64,000 bases of DNA from Undaria pinnatifida (Eukaryota > Sar > Phaeophyceae > Laminariales > Alariaceae). Of this stretch, positions 50,925-62,612 are shown in pieces (position 1 is the first letter of the stretch; the number at the start of each line of letters is the position of its first letter). Both the position numbers and the translations under genes were made by a program. The notes below the pieces were generated by a model. It saw only the letters and a program-made list of their open reading frames with translations. It was not told the DNA's origin and ran no database searches. Location of the stretch: contig JABAKD010000012.1 of the NCBI GenBank assembly GCA_012845835.1, forward strand, positions 5,361,344 through 5,425,343, given 5' to 3'.

Positions 50925-52651
50925 GTGTTTTCTTGTGCACCCAGAGAGGTGCTGTACCTAGACGATGAGCTTGTTCGTCGTGTAGTTGCACTTTCATTTT
51001 TCTCTAAATAAAAGGCTGCCTCAGAAGGCATAGCAGGAGGCATAGAGCTCCTCATGTGAGCTCCAGGAAAAAAATGTGCACAGGTACCTCTTTCTAACGT
51101 ATAATAGCACGTGACACAACAGCCAGACGAAGAATCCCCCAAGGGGTCTGACACCTGACACCGCGCAATCGACAGCGACCGGAGCACGCGGCGGCCGTTT
51201 GGCCGCTTTTCTGAATTGATACGAATCCCGAAAACGGCGGTGAGGCCGGGGCCAACCATTGGACCAAAGAAAAAAAAACATGAATTAGAAAGAGGGCAGG
51301 GGGGGGAGGGAAATCGCTGGCGTAGCTGGATAAAAATACTTCGTAAATGAAAGCGCTGTATCATCGGGGGCTTGCGAACCGTAAGCCGAAGGCCGAGGGA
51401 GAAGTAAGGGCTGGACCGTTATTATCAGGGGCAGCTGGGGCATCTCGGGAATATCCACAGGACCAACCCCCCCCCAACCCACCCTCCGCTGAATTTGGGC
51501 CTACTGGTGGCCGATGATTTTATCCTCTTCGGGCCGAGGGGCTCCGAAACGCCGTCCTTAGGGACGTGGCATGGGGGGATATCTAGACGAGAAACTGTAG
51601 TTTTTGGATACGCATTGCATCAACACCGCCGGCAGATAATTCAGCAGGTATGTGCCCTTGCCGCGGTGTGGCATGGAGGTTGGCACGGGGCTTCCGACGC
51701 GTCACTGACTGAGACCACAACATCACCCTGCCTTCCTCTGGGGCACGATCTGGAGGTTGCTGGTGGCAGTTTTGCGGCCCATCGTGGAGAATGGTCGGCA
51801 CTCCACCCGTTCTAGTATGTTCGACGCGGCGGGATCAAGCGAACACCTCTGGACAGAAGCGCTTCGAACCGCGTGTCAAACTTTCAGGACGTAGTTCGAC
51901 GAGTTGAGCTGCGAAACACGGAATTTGTGTCTCTTATATCGTTGTGTAGTAACTTGCATGCGCACCGAATAGCTTTTGATCTACCAGTGTACACCGGGAA
52001 AACGTACCTGGTATTAATTAGGCGGCGATAAATATATCATCGTCGGTCGGTTCGCGGTGCCTCCAGGAAATAAAAGTTCCGAGTATCAACAACATCCGCG
52101 GTACACAGTTTGCGGTCATTCGACAGAGCTGAATCCCGACGTGGGCTTTGTCGACGAAAACAACTCGGCGCTGCAGTCTCAGGAGCACAGCTCCCAATTT
52201 TGGAGGCCTTCTTCGTATCATCATCATTTCCGAAACACAGCAGTAGTAGCAGTCCATGCCACGGACTTGATTATGCGAGTTTTAATGTGAGAACAACAAC
52301 AACAACTAACTGCTTGTACTCGTACTGCTGTAGTCCATATCAATATGATGCGCGTTGTTACTCTTCGGCTAAACCCGGAATTTTCTGGGCTATTCCACCG
52401 CTTTTCATAGCAAACCCCTTGCCTGCTGCTGCGTACCTCACATCCGTCACCGTCATAAAAGGACATCTTACCCCCTCACGAAGGCCCAAGCAAGGTTGTC
52501 GTCGTAAAACAAAGGAACAAAGCAGGCTTGGCCGGAGAACCCAGCTGACGTGTGGACTCGCCCGTAGTCGCTCTTTGCTGATCGCCGCGAAGGCGTACCT
52601 CTGGCTTCACGAATTATCTTTGCAGTCTAGACGGCAAGATAGCATACCAGC
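50925..52651. other. Gene-free stretch; upstream of the SPEC3/Stum-like gene
   Basis: Between the retroelement and the next gene. 51295-51480 is G/C-run rich. A tttgcag acceptor at about 52618-52624 lies 28 nt before the start codon at 52652 and could end an intron in the 5' untranslated region. No separate gene is supported; the long plus-strand frame across 52110-52943 lacks codon bias. Confidence 0.4.
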
Positions 52652-52781
52652 ATGTCGTTTAAAGCTCCCCTATCGAAACAGCACTCCAGACTGGCGCTGG
52701 CTTGGAGTAATTTGTTGGACCCCCCTCAGCTGCCGAGGGCGGTGGCGCTCCCCCTCTGCGTGGTCAATGTCTTCCTACCCG
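52652..52781 (+). CDS. SPEC3/Stum-like exon 1 (residues 1-43 and part of 44)
   Basis: 130 nt ending ..TTCCTACCCG before a strong donor GTGAGTGC. Encodes the polar N-terminus and most of the first membrane segment up to NVFLP. Confidence 0.75.
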
Positions 52782-55700
52782 GTGAGTGCCTGCCCTCTTG
52801 CTCTCTCCCCAAGCATCACTTTCGGCGTATCTCGATATGGTTCAACACGACGGCCACGTGAGGGTTGTCGTGGAGCTCGTCGTGGTTGTTTCAGCGTTGT
52901 AGAGCAGACACTGTCCGTCTACCTGGCACACTCTAAAGTCTAGTAAAATTGGCTTGCTTGTTCGTTGTTGCGCTGTCTATCCGCACCAAGCCCGCACAGC
53001 AGCAGCAGCAGCAGCAGCACGGCAGCAGCGCAGCAGTAGCGTATCATACATATCGCGTAAGGCAACAAAGCAACAATCTTACGGCGGTGGCTAGCTCCAA
53101 GATATGGTGGCGTACTCTTGATGTCGAGCAAAGTTTTTTTTTATTCGACATGGAAGAATGAAAACTTCAATTTGGAATGGATACGTATTAATAGGCAATC
53201 GATAGGATCCTATTCCAATAGGAGACCTATTGTCGCCCGCGATATGTCGATGGGTACTTTTCGTAGCCTATTGGGGCCGACAATGGGTATCGATTGGCAT
53301 CTTCAATGATCTACTGTTTGGCTAATAGCCTATTGTACTTATTTATCTGAACATATTGATGCAACAAGTAGATATCGACAGACATTGTTAGGACGGTATT
53401 GTTCGGGCGATAGGATATTGGCGCTGAGAGGCGGAACCTATGGGTTTGTCCGATAGGTATCGATATACTTTTCACCAAACCTTTTGATTCGGCAGATAGG
53501 TATCGATAGACCTTTCACAAGTCTATTGTTTAGGACGATAGGTATTGACAGACCTTTCACCATTCTATTGTTTCGGATGGTAGGTATCGGTACGTAGACC
53601 TTTCGCCATTTTATTGTTTCAGTGTTGGAGAGCGAAGGCGCTCGAAGACAGCCCGTCTAGATACAATCAACTCTAGTTCGCCATTCATCATCCACGCCGC
53701 ATGCCCCTCCACAGCCCAGCGGAGAATCCCCGAAAACGGCGCTGTCTGTCCATGTTGTGCCCTAAGACGCTCAAGGTGGATGGTCTCAACAAGGTGGTGA
53801 TTACCACTTATGTGTGTTCGATGCGAAGGTCAAGCCTACTATGCTTTAGAGCGACCTGTTCGTGAGCCGTTGAGTTCCTTCTTATACCCTGGATAGATAC
53901 CCGATCCAATAGGCTATTGGGCGAACAATAGGTCGGCAACTATGAGGATCGATACCTATCATGGGGCACAATAGCTCGGCTTCGGGGTCTATCGATAGGT
54001 ATTGTAAGCAACAATAGGGTAAGGGCAGTGGCTACAATAGCCTATTGTGCGACCGATATGCTTTCGGAGGTCTAATCGATAGATATCTTGGGCCCCAACG
54101 TAATTTGAAAAGGACTCCCTCCAGGCTATCGTTCGATCAATACATTTTCATCGCCACCAGCCAATACCTATTAGTTAAAGCGATAGGTGGCGATGATATC
54201 GATCGATACCTATTGCTCAATGTAATAGGTTTGCAAGGGTGTCGATCGATGCCTATTGCCCAATTTAATAGGTTATCAAGGGTATCAATCGATGCCCACT
54301 GACAATTTAATGGATATATTTGCAAGGGTTTCGATCGCTAGTGCCGATTTATCAGAACCTATTGGTCGAAGAGATAGGTATCGATAGACAGATTCACACA
54401 CCGATCATAAGAACAGTAGCCTATTGTACCAATTTCTCTGGACCTATTGGTCCAAGCAATGAGTATCGATCAACAAATTCGCATACCTATCGAACGCGTC
54501 AATAGGTATCGATATGCAATACCCCAACCTATTGACATGATCACCACTATGAAGAAATTATACGAATACTGCTCTAATGTTGTTGGAATGTTGTACGTGC
54601 ACGTGTTATATAGTGGCAGAGCTCTGTTTTGGATTGCACGGCAACAGCTTATGACTTATGACCTTCAGTATACAACAAGCGTGTGTCTTCTTCAAATTGA
54701 ACTCATATAATGAAACTGAACGTTTCACCCATCTACATCCAGCACAGCCAGTGTCCGTGCCAGGGCATTAATTAGCTGTTGCGCTGTTGCGCGGGCGCAA
54801 CATTTGGGTCAACATAACTGTTTTGCGCAACTGTCGCCGTGAGGCTGGTTGCGCGCAGCGCAACACCCGATTTTGGGCGCGCAGCATTACAAAGAGGGAA
54901 ACAAGACTGCACGACAAAAACGAAAAACACTTGTAGTACAGCAGCCGCTTGTATCGTTTTGTATGTTTTACGTGGTGGCAGTAGCAGCAGCAGCAGAAAA
55001 ACTCTCGACCTGGATTGGATACATACGTAACGTGCGCTTCTCCAGGGGACAGTGCTGCTGTAGTACTTGTACAAATTTTACGTACGTAGCGCAATTGCAC
55101 ACCGTTCGCACCAGGGTTGCCGTAGGCGTCCCGCTCGTGGTACGCTCACCAAGAGCCGGAGGGCCTGGCGCAGCCCCACGTCTACCAACGCGCGCAGCAG
55201 TTGACAGTTACAAATGCCAAATATTCACCAGCGCGAATTCTTCCTATCGAGAGAGCCATCGTACAACAACAGTACGACGTGGCTTGCGCATACTCGTGCT
55301 CTTCAGCAGCACCAGCAAGAACAGCAGTGTACGCGTGCTACAATATCCGAAAATAAACCCGCAGTTTGTGGACTATGCGCCGACGGCTGATGTTGTACCT
55401 TTTCCATAATGAGGTACACCCTTTTGCCTCGAACCTGAGTAAGCCCCACAAAATAACCCCCAACAAAACCGGACTTGCCTGCGGTCAAGCAGGATATGTC
55501 CCCGCCCCCCGTCATGACCGTCATGAAGGCGAAACCAATCCCGCACAGCAGCAGCTCGAAGGTAGTAGTTTTCGCCTGCGGCGAAAAAATATCTAAAAGA
55601 GCCCTAGCGCATGTGCAGCAAATAGCACCACCTGCGGCCCCCATCTGCTGAAATCGTGTGTAAATAGTGCGCGACGGAGGCACCGTTGTACATTACGTGG

Positions 55701-58700
55701 TATTGTTTTACTCTTTTGCGCATAGCCGCGGCATGTCACGGCAATCGGCAGCGACGCCCGCGGCTTGCCACGGAAATATCGACGATCATGTCCACCGTCA
55801 TGTCCACGGCAATGTCCGTGGCAACGTCCCCGGCAATACCCGCGGCAGTATCCACGGCAACGTCCGTGGCCGTATTCACGTCCACCCAATATCCGCGGTC
55901 ATGTCCACGGCATTGTACGCGGCTACAGCCACGGCAATATCCGCGGCAGCAGCCACGGCCATGCCCGCGGCAATGTCCACGGCAATGTCCATGGAAATGT
56001 CCGCGGCAATGTCCACGGCAATGTCCATGGAAATGTCCGCGGCAAGCTCCACGGCAATGTCGGCGGGAGTGTCCGCGGAGAGGTCCACGGCAATGTCCGT
56101 AGCAAGGTCGACGGCAATGTCCGCATAGAGGTCCACGGCATTGTCCACTGCGATGTCCGCGGAGATGTCTGCGGCAAGATGCACGGCAATGTCCGCGGCA
56201 ATGTCCACGTACGTGTCCGCGGCATGGTTCGCAATGGACGTGTCCGCGGCAAGGTCCACGGCAAGGTCCACGACATGTCCACCGACACGTCGGCGGCAAT
56301 TTTCACGGCAATGTCGCGGCAATGTTCACGTAAAATGTCCCGCGGCAATGTCGGCGGCAATATTGCAGTATTAGGGCGATCAACGACGGGTGCTAGGATA
56401 TAAGGGGCACTTCTCAGCCAAAAAAGGTTGTAACTAACGGGGCTCCGCAACGAGGAAACTACACGATGTCATTGTGTACACTGTTAATAGGCACAGGTGG
56501 CACCTCTTAGAAACACAGTATATTGCGCATGATATTCAGTTGTACTGTATTGAAACAGACGTACCGCATACCTCGTACATGTTTGCGGGACCACGAAATG
56601 CGGCCTCTGTATGGACAGGCAGGATGGCGATCAGCTGTCCTTGCCAACACCGCAGGTGGGTGTGGGTAGCAAAACCCTCCCCGGTGGAGTAGCCGGCCTG
56701 GTTTCAGGACCAACACCAATACTGCTTCCCGTACGTGCACACACGTTGATCTTTGCACCATATTTGTGAGACGAAAATCAAAGCGTCCGAAAGTGGTCAA
56801 GGCGTTAACGTGCGTTCTAAACTCATGTGTTGCGTGCTTTAATCTCTTTTTTTTTCGCCGTGGACTGTGCACGTTTTCATGACCGTGGGCTGGGCACATC
56901 GCGGCGGACATTTTTGTTAACATTGCCGGAGGTTATGCCGTGGGCCTTGCCGTGGACATTGCCGTGGACAATGCCATGGACGTTGCCGTGGAAAATGCCG
57001 CGGACACGTTCATGGACCTTGCCGCGGATGGACCTTGCCGCGGACATTGCCGCGACACGCCCGTAGACATTGCCGGGAGCATGGCCGTGGACATTGCCGT
57101 GGACATTGCCGCGGGCATTGCCGCCGATATGTCTGATGTCCGTGGACTTTTCCACGGACCTTGCCGCAGACACGTCTGTGGACCATTGCCGCGGACGGTG
57201 CCGTGGACATGGCCATAGCGTGCCGTGGACTAGGCCTTAGGTGTGGCTGTGGCGCTTGCCGTGACATTGCCATGGCAAGCCGTGGCCAATAGTGCCGTGG
57301 ACAGCCACGGACACTGCCTCTGATTGCTTCGGCTATGGCACCACTGATCGGAGTATTGACCGTACGTACCATAACGAGCGGTCTGATCGGAGTATTGGTC
57401 GTGGTGCGGTAGAGCCGGAGGTGAAGCGCGGGCCCTGAAGGGCCCCCTGAGGGGCGCCGGATGCCGCTGCCTTTTCAGGGCCCGCCGGAGGCAATTGTTT
57501 GGACATTTATATACTCGAAATAGCTACACCCAGTGTGTGTGATGCCTATAAGGAGCTACAGCTTTGCTTCAGGTTTGGGAACAAACGTTCCCGCGCAGGT
57601 CATCGGTGCAGTACGCCACATTTTAGGCCCAGGCTTACTACTTTGTGTGGGATGTGAGGCAGGGTGTATCCTACGCTGATTTCGGTTTTACGACGAGATT
57701 AGGTTAAGGTGGCACCTCAATCGCCGTTTCCCCTCTACATGCTGTGGCGGGTGACGGCGTTGCTATTCCTCTTGAAGAGGAATCCCTTGCCTTGTCTCTC
57801 AGAACTGGGAGAAGTTATGTGAGGGCCCAAGAGCGATAAGTAGTACCAACAACACGTGTGAGTGATCAATGTGTAACTAGAAACAACAATCTTTACACAG
57901 TAGTCGGGCCTGCCCCTTACTGCCTGCCCCTTTGTAACCACGGTACCGCGAGAGTAGTACAGTACCTTGACAATTTCAACATGGGAGTTTTTGCGAAAAT
58001 GTGTTGAAACAAAGTTGGAAATTTACTTTCCTTCCGGTAAAAAAAGTGAAGTGAATTGCCTTCCCACCAAGATTTAGGCGTGTTTGTGCTAGAGGTGAAA
58101 AAATCCTGTAGGCGACGCCTCCGAAATTGAGTAGGGATGTGGGGATGTGCGGCCACGCGGCAATCCAAAAAAAGAAGCAGAACACAAAAAAGCTCACAAG
58201 GTACGTACGATTAGCAACGGCAGCCCAGCAACGATGCGCAAAGAGTTAAATCACAGTGCCGCCCGCTGCTATTCCACGATCGCAAGCAGCAGCAAGAAGA
58301 ACACCTTACATTTAGGCACTTTTTGATTTTGGGACCGGCTATAGTTTTTTTAATTTTATCATTATGAAATAAAAAAAAAATATATATATAGCAAGCCTTC
58401 TCGTCGCTGCTGCTGCTGCTGCGCTCGGCATACGCGCGCCACCGCGCCGGCGTGCTCTGCTCCGAGCACGCCCGGCGCCCCGACTAAACGCGTGGGCGTA
58501 ACATCAGGATGAGCCAATTGTCCTGATGTTACGCCTACGCGTCATGCTCGAGGTACCCTCCCGATCCTCCGAAGCTCCTTGCGTGGTGTCGTGACAACAG
58601 CGTGGTGATTTTGGCCCTGTTTGGGGTGCTACAGACGCTTGCACGGGCGTTCTGCTTTTGGCCCTGTTTGGGGTGCTACAGACGCTTGCACAGGCGTTCT

Positions 58701-59740
58701 GCCTCGCACAAATGCTCAGTGCGTTGTATACCAATAAAACAGAGAGATAAAATTTACCATAACTTCTGCTCAAAAACTGCCTTCGATGAAGTAATTTTGT
58801 TGCCGTTTTTTCATAAATTCACCGCAGATCTTGCCTTTGGGACAAATTTTGAAGCAGTAAATTTCTAAAAACGTACTTTCGCCGACACTCCATGTTTTTT
58901 CTTTGTTTTTTTCTCAACATGGTTTTCTATTTTCGTGCAAAAAATGGGAGAAATATATATATACTTCCATTATCCCAATTCCTGAAGTGCTGCCGGACTC
59001 TTTTTAACTCTTGACTGAAACAAGCGGCGCCGGCAAGGTTCTCCGGAACGTGGAATCAACGATCCCAACACCAACAACAACTCAGAACAACTATCCAACT
59101 GCAACTTCAACTTCAACTTCAGCTACGACAAATACCACTAGTAATCATAGTGCAACTACAGCAGCCAACAATACAACATACAATAATAGTATCAACTATT
59201 GCTGCATCTCATCCACTCCAGCGCCCCAGGTCTATCATCTATTGTTGGATCCCTCCCTCTCTCACATACACGCCTCTGAGTGCGCGCTTGCTTTTTTTTC
59301 TGGTGAAGACCTCGGGGGTTCTATGCCCTCCGATTGTTCGGTTATAATTGTGATTGAGGCAGGTGCGTGTGGGATGCTACTCCTACCTTGAGTAGAGCTC
59401 GTTTCACTGCTGTACGTAAAGCGCAGTTATTATGTTGTTTTGTCTCAACATTTTCGTTCTTCCGGGTTGCCCCGTTGGTGTTATTCGCGCGCTCGCAGGC
59501 CTCGGCACGATGGTCGCCGGGGCGATGACAGACAGTATGGACACCTTCCTCATCGGGGCGCTCCAGCTCCTCACTTCTGTTGCGCTGATCGGATGGATCT
59601 GGTCCGTTGTCTGGGGGGTGGAGATGGTCAGCAGGTCCCTCAGGCGCGGGGCAAGCGATAGCGGGGGCATCGGCGGCGTTCGAGGGGCGCCGAACGACAG
59701 CAGCAGTGGCTGGGATACGACGCCGTCCCAGGAAGTTTAG
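52652..59740 (+). CDS. SPEC3/Stum-like two-pass membrane protein (two exons)
   Basis: Exon 52652-52781 joins 59499-59740 in matching phase (G|GC makes Gly44) to give 123 residues. The N-terminal 28 residues are polar. The first membrane segment is about 30-53 (VALPLCVVNVFLPGLGTMVAG), then a short loop, and the second is about 60-85 (FLIGALQLLTSVALIGWIWS, VVWGVEMV), with a Gly/Ser-rich soluble tail. The signature LPGLGT, and LQLLT followed by GWIWSVVWG, is that of the SPEC3/Stum family, known for sea-urchin SPEC3 and the fly mechanosensory protein Stum. An in-frame TAG four codons before the ATG fixes the start unless there are upstream exons. Both exons are richer in G/C-ending codons than the surroundings. 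The role in algae is unknown. Confidence 0.75.
53170..54540. repeat. CCTATT/ATCGAT repeat field
   Basis: About 1.35 kb in which gataggtatcgatagac and its complement, cctattg and aataggc recur every 30-60 nt in both directions. Spacing is irregular, so it is not a simple tandem array. Many sites are self-complementary (ctatcgatag). Confidence 0.8.
55735..56365 (+). repeat. 12-bp minisatellite array, arm 1
   Basis: About 50 units of the type aatgtccgcggc / aatgtccacggc. Because the period is a multiple of three and the unit has no stop, several frames are open on both strands and give four-residue repeats (VHGN-like on plus, CRGH-like on minus). No start context or splice signal argues for translation. 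Confidence 0.9.
56366..56927. other. Spacer between the two minisatellite arms
   Basis: About 560 nt of ordinary sequence; begins gggcgatcaacgacgggtgc. No gene seen. Confidence 0.5.
56928..57315 (-). repeat. 12-bp minisatellite array, arm 2 (inverted)
   Basis: About 30 units of gccgtggacatt / gccgcggacatt, the reverse complement of the unit in arm 1. The two arms face each other across the spacer. Confidence 0.9.
57427..57486. repeat. GC-rich imperfect hairpin
   Basis: gcgggccctgaa and ttcagggcccgc pair across about 40 nt. The preceding ctgatcggagtattg is a direct repeat (57342 and 57385). Confidence 0.7.
58449..58472. repeat. Near-perfect GC palindrome
   Basis: ggcgtgctctgctccgagca-cgcc; precedes the larger hairpin at 58488. 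Confidence 0.7.
58488..58542. repeat. 22-bp hairpin (one mismatch)
   Basis: acgcgtgggcgtaacatcag-ga pairs with tcctgatgttacgcctacgc-gt around an 11-nt loop (tgagccaattg). Confidence 0.85.
58609..58702 (+). repeat. 47-bp tandem duplication
   Basis: ttttggccctgtttggggtg-ctacagacgcttgca-c occurs twice, at 58609 and 58656, with one or two changes. Confidence 0.85.
59499..59740 (+). CDS. SPEC3/Stum-like exon 2 (residues 44-123 and stop)
   Basis: 242 nt. The acceptor is ..GCGCTCGCAG after a pyrimidine-containing stretch. Starts GCCTCGGCACG to give G-LGTMVAG, and ends ..TTPSQEV and TAG. The opposite strand also carries a 210-codon open frame over this region, judged a shadow. Confidence 0.75.
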
Positions 59741-60651
59741 CGGTGACGGTCTTGCAATATTTTCGGTCTTGTGATGTCCCTTACATGCCGGTTTTCCCTT
59801 GTCATGGGGTCCCTTAAAACCTTTCAGAACTACACCTACCTTTTGGGGGGGGGATAAACTACTTGGAATTCGTGCGGAATTTTGGTTGCAGTGGTTGAGG
59901 GGATGATAAGTGCCACCTGCCAGTACGTAATGAGTGATGGGGTTTTTGCTTTGACTGACTTGATAATATTTCACTCGGATAGTCTTGCGGCGAAATTTGA
60001 AGGCGCTTTTGTTGGATGTGGTGGTATTAGTCTATTCGCCTCTACGGGCAGGAGTTGGGTTTAGTAGACGTTACTGCTATCCTTGTACTAGCTACTGAAT
60101 ACGGCGTCAATTTGTCCCATTACCCGACCTTCGTAGTAGCGAGTGGCTTCAGTTTGTACACTACTGTTCCGTTAGCTAGGCCGTAGTGCTGGCTTAACTA
60201 GCATGTGGTTTTGTTATACGTTTGGGACGCAGGGAGGGGGGGAGGGGGGAGGGGGGCGCAGGGAGGGGGGGGGAGAGTGGGGGGGGGGCGTACTCATTTG
60301 GGGGGGAGATGGGGGGGAGGGTATTTGGGTGCCTTGGGGTTGAAGGCGGTCCTCGATGAAAAACGCTTTTTGTTTTTTAGCCTCGTCCGAATCGAATCTA
60401 TTGGTTCGATCATGGTGGCTCGGGAGGTGGTTCCTGCCTGTAGTTTTGTATTTTTGTTGGGGTCGAAAACTGTACTTTGCTCGGTAGTCTGGCCTCGTCG
60501 AAATGGATCATCGAAAATATTGAGATCGAAGAGCTTATTTTTCGACAGCAGTGTTGAGACCGAGACAAAATGGGTTGAAAGTCACCCTCTTCGATCCACT
60601 TTTCGGACTGCTTTAAAGGCTTTAAGCCAACTCATTTTTTTTTTCTGCTAG

Positions 60652-60719
60652 GAGTGGCTCGAAGGGCGCGTCTCCCCGCAACATGGTGACCGTTTCGGCC
60701 GACGCCTTGGTGCGAGCAG
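60652..60719 (+). CDS. Candidate isolated internal exon, unknown protein
   Basis: 68 nt between a strong acceptor (T9 ctgctag) and a donor (gcag/gtatac). One frame (SGSKGASPRNMVTVSADALV..) uses nearly only G/C-ending codons like the supported exons. Partners were not found; no family recognised. Confidence 0.25.
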
Positions 60720-61530
60720 GTATACCGAATATCATGATCCGCGAGGTGGATTATCTGTTGACTTGAGCGAACTGTGGGGGGAAACACGGTCGCAGAAGGA
60801 AAACATAGCGGCCATATGGGAAACGCCCGGGAGCCTGCGCCATAATGGTGTTGCTACTTTTGCGTTGCTCATGGAGCATTGCAGGCTTGCAAGGGGTTAA
60901 CCTGCTCGTGGTGCGTTGCCGGGCTCGCAAGGAATCAGTCCCTTTGGAACTGCACCCATGGGGGACAAAGTACTTGGAAGTGGTGAGAGATTTTTTCCCG
61001 GTAGTAGAAGGGTTGAATAGCCTGCCGTTTCCCCCCCCCCCAATGTCCAGTCGATGAACGACGCTTGCCACCGCCGTGTCAGATGAGATCGCTGCAATCG
61101 TCCACGGATGCTCTCGCACAGCACAGCTTGCCGAAGGTCACGCACGGAGTGGACAAAGGAGGGGGTGGAGGTCGGGGGCGGAGCTGGGGGACGGGGAGGG
61201 GGCGGGGGGGGGGGAAAGGGGCGGGGGTCCGTATTTTTTAGTCGTATGATACCTTATGGTTTTATAGGCGAAGAAAATGCGCTGAGAGAAGAGACCACGT
61301 GAGGGGGATACCTCCGGCTCAGCTTTGCAGCTTGTAATAGCTTGGCATCGTATTGTAAGTAAGGGTGTAGCAAGTAAGTAGCAGGAATATCGGGCGAAGA
61401 TAGTCTCACGCTGGATAGGGAGTGTGCTTCATGCCCGACCATGTTGATCACGCATCGGGCACCATGGGTGGTGCGCGCTTGATACTGGCCGGTGCTACGA
61501 ATTGCTGTATGTGTATATGTGTTTTTGTAT

Positions 61531-61583
61531 AGAACTACCCACTGGCCCTACTGTGACTCAGTAGCCCATGGGGTGGCAATTGA
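61531..61583. repeat. Degenerate hairpin element
   Basis: agaactacccactggcccta-ctg at 61531 is the arm known from 31764. The right arm (cagtagcccatggggtggca) is worn. Confidence 0.6.
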
Positions 61584-62311
61584 AACATTAACATGATTGT
61601 GTGTTGTATGCGCGGTGGTGTGGTGTTTCGGCTTCCTTTCGCCTGGACGTTCGTGCATACCTGGTAGCTTTTAGTGCAAATTCTGTTTTTCAGTTTTGGG
61701 GGAGTCCTGGGAAAAGAGGAGGAGCATACACGAGCAGGAAGGAGCAAAGGCTGGGTAAAGTTGGTCGCATGGCATGGGAATTATTTGTGGTTGGTGGGAG
61801 CATGATCTGTGTACAGCAGACATATGGTCGCGGGCAGTGATTTCTCTAACGCTGCTCCTCGCGTAGGCTCGATTTCCTTTGGCAGGCCGCTTGTGTGACG
61901 TTCCTCCTTCAGGATGCGCATGTCGTTCATTGGGGTGGTTACTTTTGTTTAGTTTTGGTTGCGTCGTGATCCTGTGTCCGTTTCGGAAGCGTTCTAGAAT
62001 TTCCGGCGCTTGTTTTTGTTTCCGAGTGGGGTGCGAAGTTTTTTTTTGTCGTTTTATGCGCGCGCGGGGCTCGTTTTTGCGCTGCCTGGGGTACGTATGT
62101 GCATGCTGTCACCTCTCGACCCACACTCACTGCTACGTCGAACGGATTTGCTTGAAATTCGCTCGTGTACCTCCCGTGTACTGGTGCTTGTTTGTAGCTG
62201 TTCCTTCGAGTCTTTTTTTCTCTTTTCGCGTTATGCAAGAGCTGCAGCGTGTACCTGATACCACCAGTAGATAGATCGCCAGGTATTATTATTATGATGT
62301 TAATAGTATAG

Positions 62312-62591
62312 GCGCGTGCTACGATAAAGGTATCAAGGTATACCTTTTCTTGGCGTTTTTTTCTCTGAATGGCGGGGTTCCTTAACCCTCTAAATCTTCA
62401 AAAAAATTGCATTTTTTTTTGCATGACTCTCCCATTGTGTACCTAGGCCGTGAGATTTTTCATCCGGCTGGATTATAGCAGTTTTATTTTTTCTCCCCGA
62501 ATAATGTTTTTGTGAGAAAGGTCTTGGAGCTCCCAAATGATGGAACCACCTCAGAAAAAAAGTGGTGCACCTCTATATCGTAGAACGCGTC
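62312..62591 (+). mobile_element. Family A MITE, full uninterrupted copy
   Basis: 280 bp, ends gcgcgtgctacgataaaggt and gcacctctatatcgtagaac-gcgtc. Order inside: tataccttttcttggcg, ctgaatggcggggttcctta, gtgagatttttcatccggc, agcagttttattttttctcc, gaaaggtcttggagctccca. This is the reference for the split copy at 7771. Confidence 0.8.
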
Positions 62592-62612
62592 CGTAAACCC
62601 CTTTACAATTGC

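Larger units (their letters stand above)
52782..59498 (+). other. Intron of the SPEC3/Stum-like gene (6717 nt)
   Basis: GT-AG intron holding (CAG)n at about 52998-53020, the CCTATT/ATCGAT repeat field, two opposed 12-bp minisatellite arrays and several hairpins. No coding sequence inside could be supported. Confidence 0.7.
59741..62311. other. Mostly gene-free stretch downstream of the SPEC3/Stum-like gene
   Basis: G-rich tracts at 60228-60325 and 61160-61225. No complete gene is supported, apart from the candidate exon at 60652-60719. Confidence 0.4.

Noticed and set aside
52110-52943. 277-codon plus-strand frame overlapping exon 1 of the SPEC3/Stum-like gene
   Set aside because: It uses another frame, has no domain or codon bias, and the splice-supported frame explains the region.
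55736-56403. Long open frames on both strands over the 12-bp array (up to 212 codons)
   Set aside because: The period is a multiple of three and the unit lacks stops, so several frames are open automatically; peptides are four-residue repeats without start context, and the segment lies in an intron.
59342-59974. 210-codon minus-strand frame opposite exon 2 of the SPEC3/Stum-like gene
   Set aside because: Plus-strand exon has splice signals, phase match and a recognisable family; the minus frame is Pro/Ala/Arg-rich without a domain.
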